Positions 5,536 through 6,116 of a stretch of 6,116 nt of DNA are shown piece by piece. Both the position numbers and the translations under genes were made by a program. Origin of the DNA: Gammaproteobacteria bacterium. GTDB taxonomy: Bacteria; Pseudomonadota; Gammaproteobacteria; Pseudomonadales; Azotimanducaceae. Where the stretch lies: positions 1 to 6,116 of the forward strand of contig PARM01000052.1 of the NCBI GenBank assembly GCA_002711495.1. The letters are read 5' to 3'. Positions within the stretch are counted from its first letter, which is position 1, and every line of letters starts with the position of its first letter. A model generated the notes under the pieces. That model saw only the letters and a program-made list of their open reading frames with translations. It searched no databases and had not been told where the DNA came from.

Positions 5536-5702
5536 TACCACTTTACCCCATAATGTGAGCAATATTCAGCGGTGTTGGGCTGCTTATCGCCAGTCAAATT
5601 CTCGTGTTCGCCTCGTAGACAAATTTGCATTGGAGAGAATTGATAGTAAAGCGCGCCTAAGGCAACAGTACCTATGGCTATCTTTATTACAAAGTTTCCC
5701 AT
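5535..5702 (-). CDS. Small membrane-anchored protein, 55 aa, coupled to the nuclease gene
   Basis: This short gene is visible only by close reading. ATG 5702 has GGAG seven bases upstream, and its TAA overlaps the nuclease ATG as TAATG. The peptide begins MGNFVIKIAIGTVALGALYY, a single hydrophobic N-terminal segment at about residues 4-20, and continues with a hydrophilic tail holding two cysteines (28 and 48) that could form a disulfide if the tail faces the periplasm. It ends YGVKW. I recognise no family. The good ribosome-binding site, the stop/start overlap and the coherent membrane-plus-tail layout support a real gene and make it the first gene of a two-gene operon. An opposite-strand frame across the same bases (5555-5800) is probably a shadow. 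Confidence 0.7.
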   Translation of the reverse strand: MGNFVIKIAIGTVALGALYYQFSPMQICLRGEHENLTGDKQPNTAEYCSHYGVKW

Positions 5703-5806
5703 ATCAATTCTCCGTTGGTGGCTCGGTAAATCTTGGAAGCCGTTTATACCAATCAGTGTATGTCTTCAGACAAATAATTCATTTATCTCCGAAATTCTAA
5801 ATTAGG
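5703..5806 (-). promoter_or_regulatory. Upstream region of the microprotein-nuclease operon
   Basis: This 100-base region should contain the operon's leader. On the minus strand a TATAAA stands about 40 bases before ATG 5702, with TTGTCT 19 bases upstream of it. The spacing is long and the -35 match weak, so the promoter call is tentative. A nine-codon frame (MNYLSEDIH) begins at the TAAATG that ends the short frame of repeat copy 4. Confidence 0.25.
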
Positions 5807-5858
5807 CCACAAACTGTGTCCAAATAAACTGGGGTGTTTCATCCTTTTCCGTTGTCAA
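5807..5858 (-). repeat. Dispersed repeat, copy 4 of 4
   Basis: On the minus strand, GGAAAAGGATGAAACACCCC and the following AGT match copy 3, then the next 22 bases align without gaps but with several substitutions (ending CAGTTTGTGG). The substitutions abolish the early stop of the short frame, which runs here for 19 codons, and weaken the second AAGG. It lies about 105 bases upstream of the microprotein-nuclease operon and just downstream of a possible transposase remnant. Confidence 0.75.
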
Positions 5859-6116
5859 GGTGGAATCTTTAGGCACAAACAAAAGGAAGAACAGTACGCA
5901 TGTAGCACTTGGATTTTCTCTGAAGGTCCGGTCGATCGCATCACCGCCATGCTTTTCCCGATCTGTGATATGTTCGTTTTAGATAATGAAATCGTCTGAT
6001 CGCGGCGCCCTTCCGTGTTAGCGTAAAGCACGTTTTGCCAAAACGATCATAATCTTACTCGAAGTTTTCAATTTTGTGCTGTCTTAGCTTGATCTAATTT
6101 GATTTTGCTATCGTAC
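5859..6116 (-). other. Degenerate stretch at the right edge; possible IS5-type transposase remnant
   Basis: No intact gene is seen. One minus-strand frame without a start codon (about 5975 down to 5806) contains HITDREKHGGDAIDRTFREN, which resembles the I-x-D-R-x-Y-D-x-D-A-I-R segment around the second catalytic Asp of IS5-type DDE transposases. An upstream frame includes TLTRKGAAI, similar in place to the LT-x-G-x-x-x-D segment of the same enzymes. The frames are broken relative to each other. The match is short and made from memory, so it is only a possibility. Confidence 0.25.

Noticed and set aside
5203..5800. Plus-strand ORFs opposite the nuclease and microprotein genes
   Set aside because: They are shadows of well-supported minus-strand genes and show no family motifs.
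89..5858. Repeats as integron attC sites
   Set aside because: The copies lack paired R-YYY-AAC and GTT-RRR-Y core sites and the extended imperfect palindrome expected of attC; isolated GTTAAGC (804) and GCCTAAC (4674) matches have no partner at a proper distance.
89..5858. Repeats as a CRISPR array
   Set aside because: Copies are 1.5-2.3 kb apart, degenerate, and separated by genes rather than uniform short spacers; no cas genes other than a generic nuclease fold are present.

Overview
This is a gene-poor, AT-leaning stretch of bacterial DNA in which intact genes sit among decayed ones. The organism is probably Gram-negative and plausibly a marine gammaproteobacterium. The case rests on a Sec-exported thrombospondin type 3 (TSP3) calcium-binding surface protein, a DoxX-family membrane protein and Shine-Dalgarno starts. 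No rRNA, tRNA, CRISPR array or intact mobile element is visible, so the taxonomic call is an inference.

Left part (1-1590): a C-terminal remnant of a small membrane-protein gene ending in a dispersed repeat (minus strand), an uncertain 92-residue plus-strand ORF, a broken minus-strand gene resembling the C-terminal part of phage/plasmid-type primase-helicases, and an intact plus-strand DoxX-family gene followed by a hairpin.

Middle part (1591-4590, all minus strand): an unrecognised 102-residue protein gene, a frameshifted copy of a 69-residue tail-anchored membrane-protein gene, an exported 437-residue TSP3-repeat protein, the intact 69-residue gene, and a frameshifted, stop-containing C-terminal copy of the TSP3 protein. 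The order is therefore pseudo-TSP3, intact 69-aa gene, intact TSP3 gene, pseudo-69-aa gene. This looks like a tandemly duplicated two-gene unit in which one partner of each copy has decayed.

Right part (4590-6116, minus strand): a PD-(D/E)XK (RecB/Cas4-like) nuclease gene translationally coupled by a TAATG overlap to a 55-residue membrane-anchored microprotein gene. Beyond it lie another copy of the dispersed repeat and a possible IS5-type transposase remnant.

The most notable structure is a repeat of about 45-57 bp present four times (near 89, 1591, 3921 and 5807), always in the same orientation, 1.5-2.3 kb apart. It follows a gene or gene remnant each time and divides the window into cassette-like modules. 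In its best copy it fills the gap between the 69-residue gene and the TSP3 gene and supplies the TSP3 ribosome-binding site. It lacks the core sites of integron attC elements.
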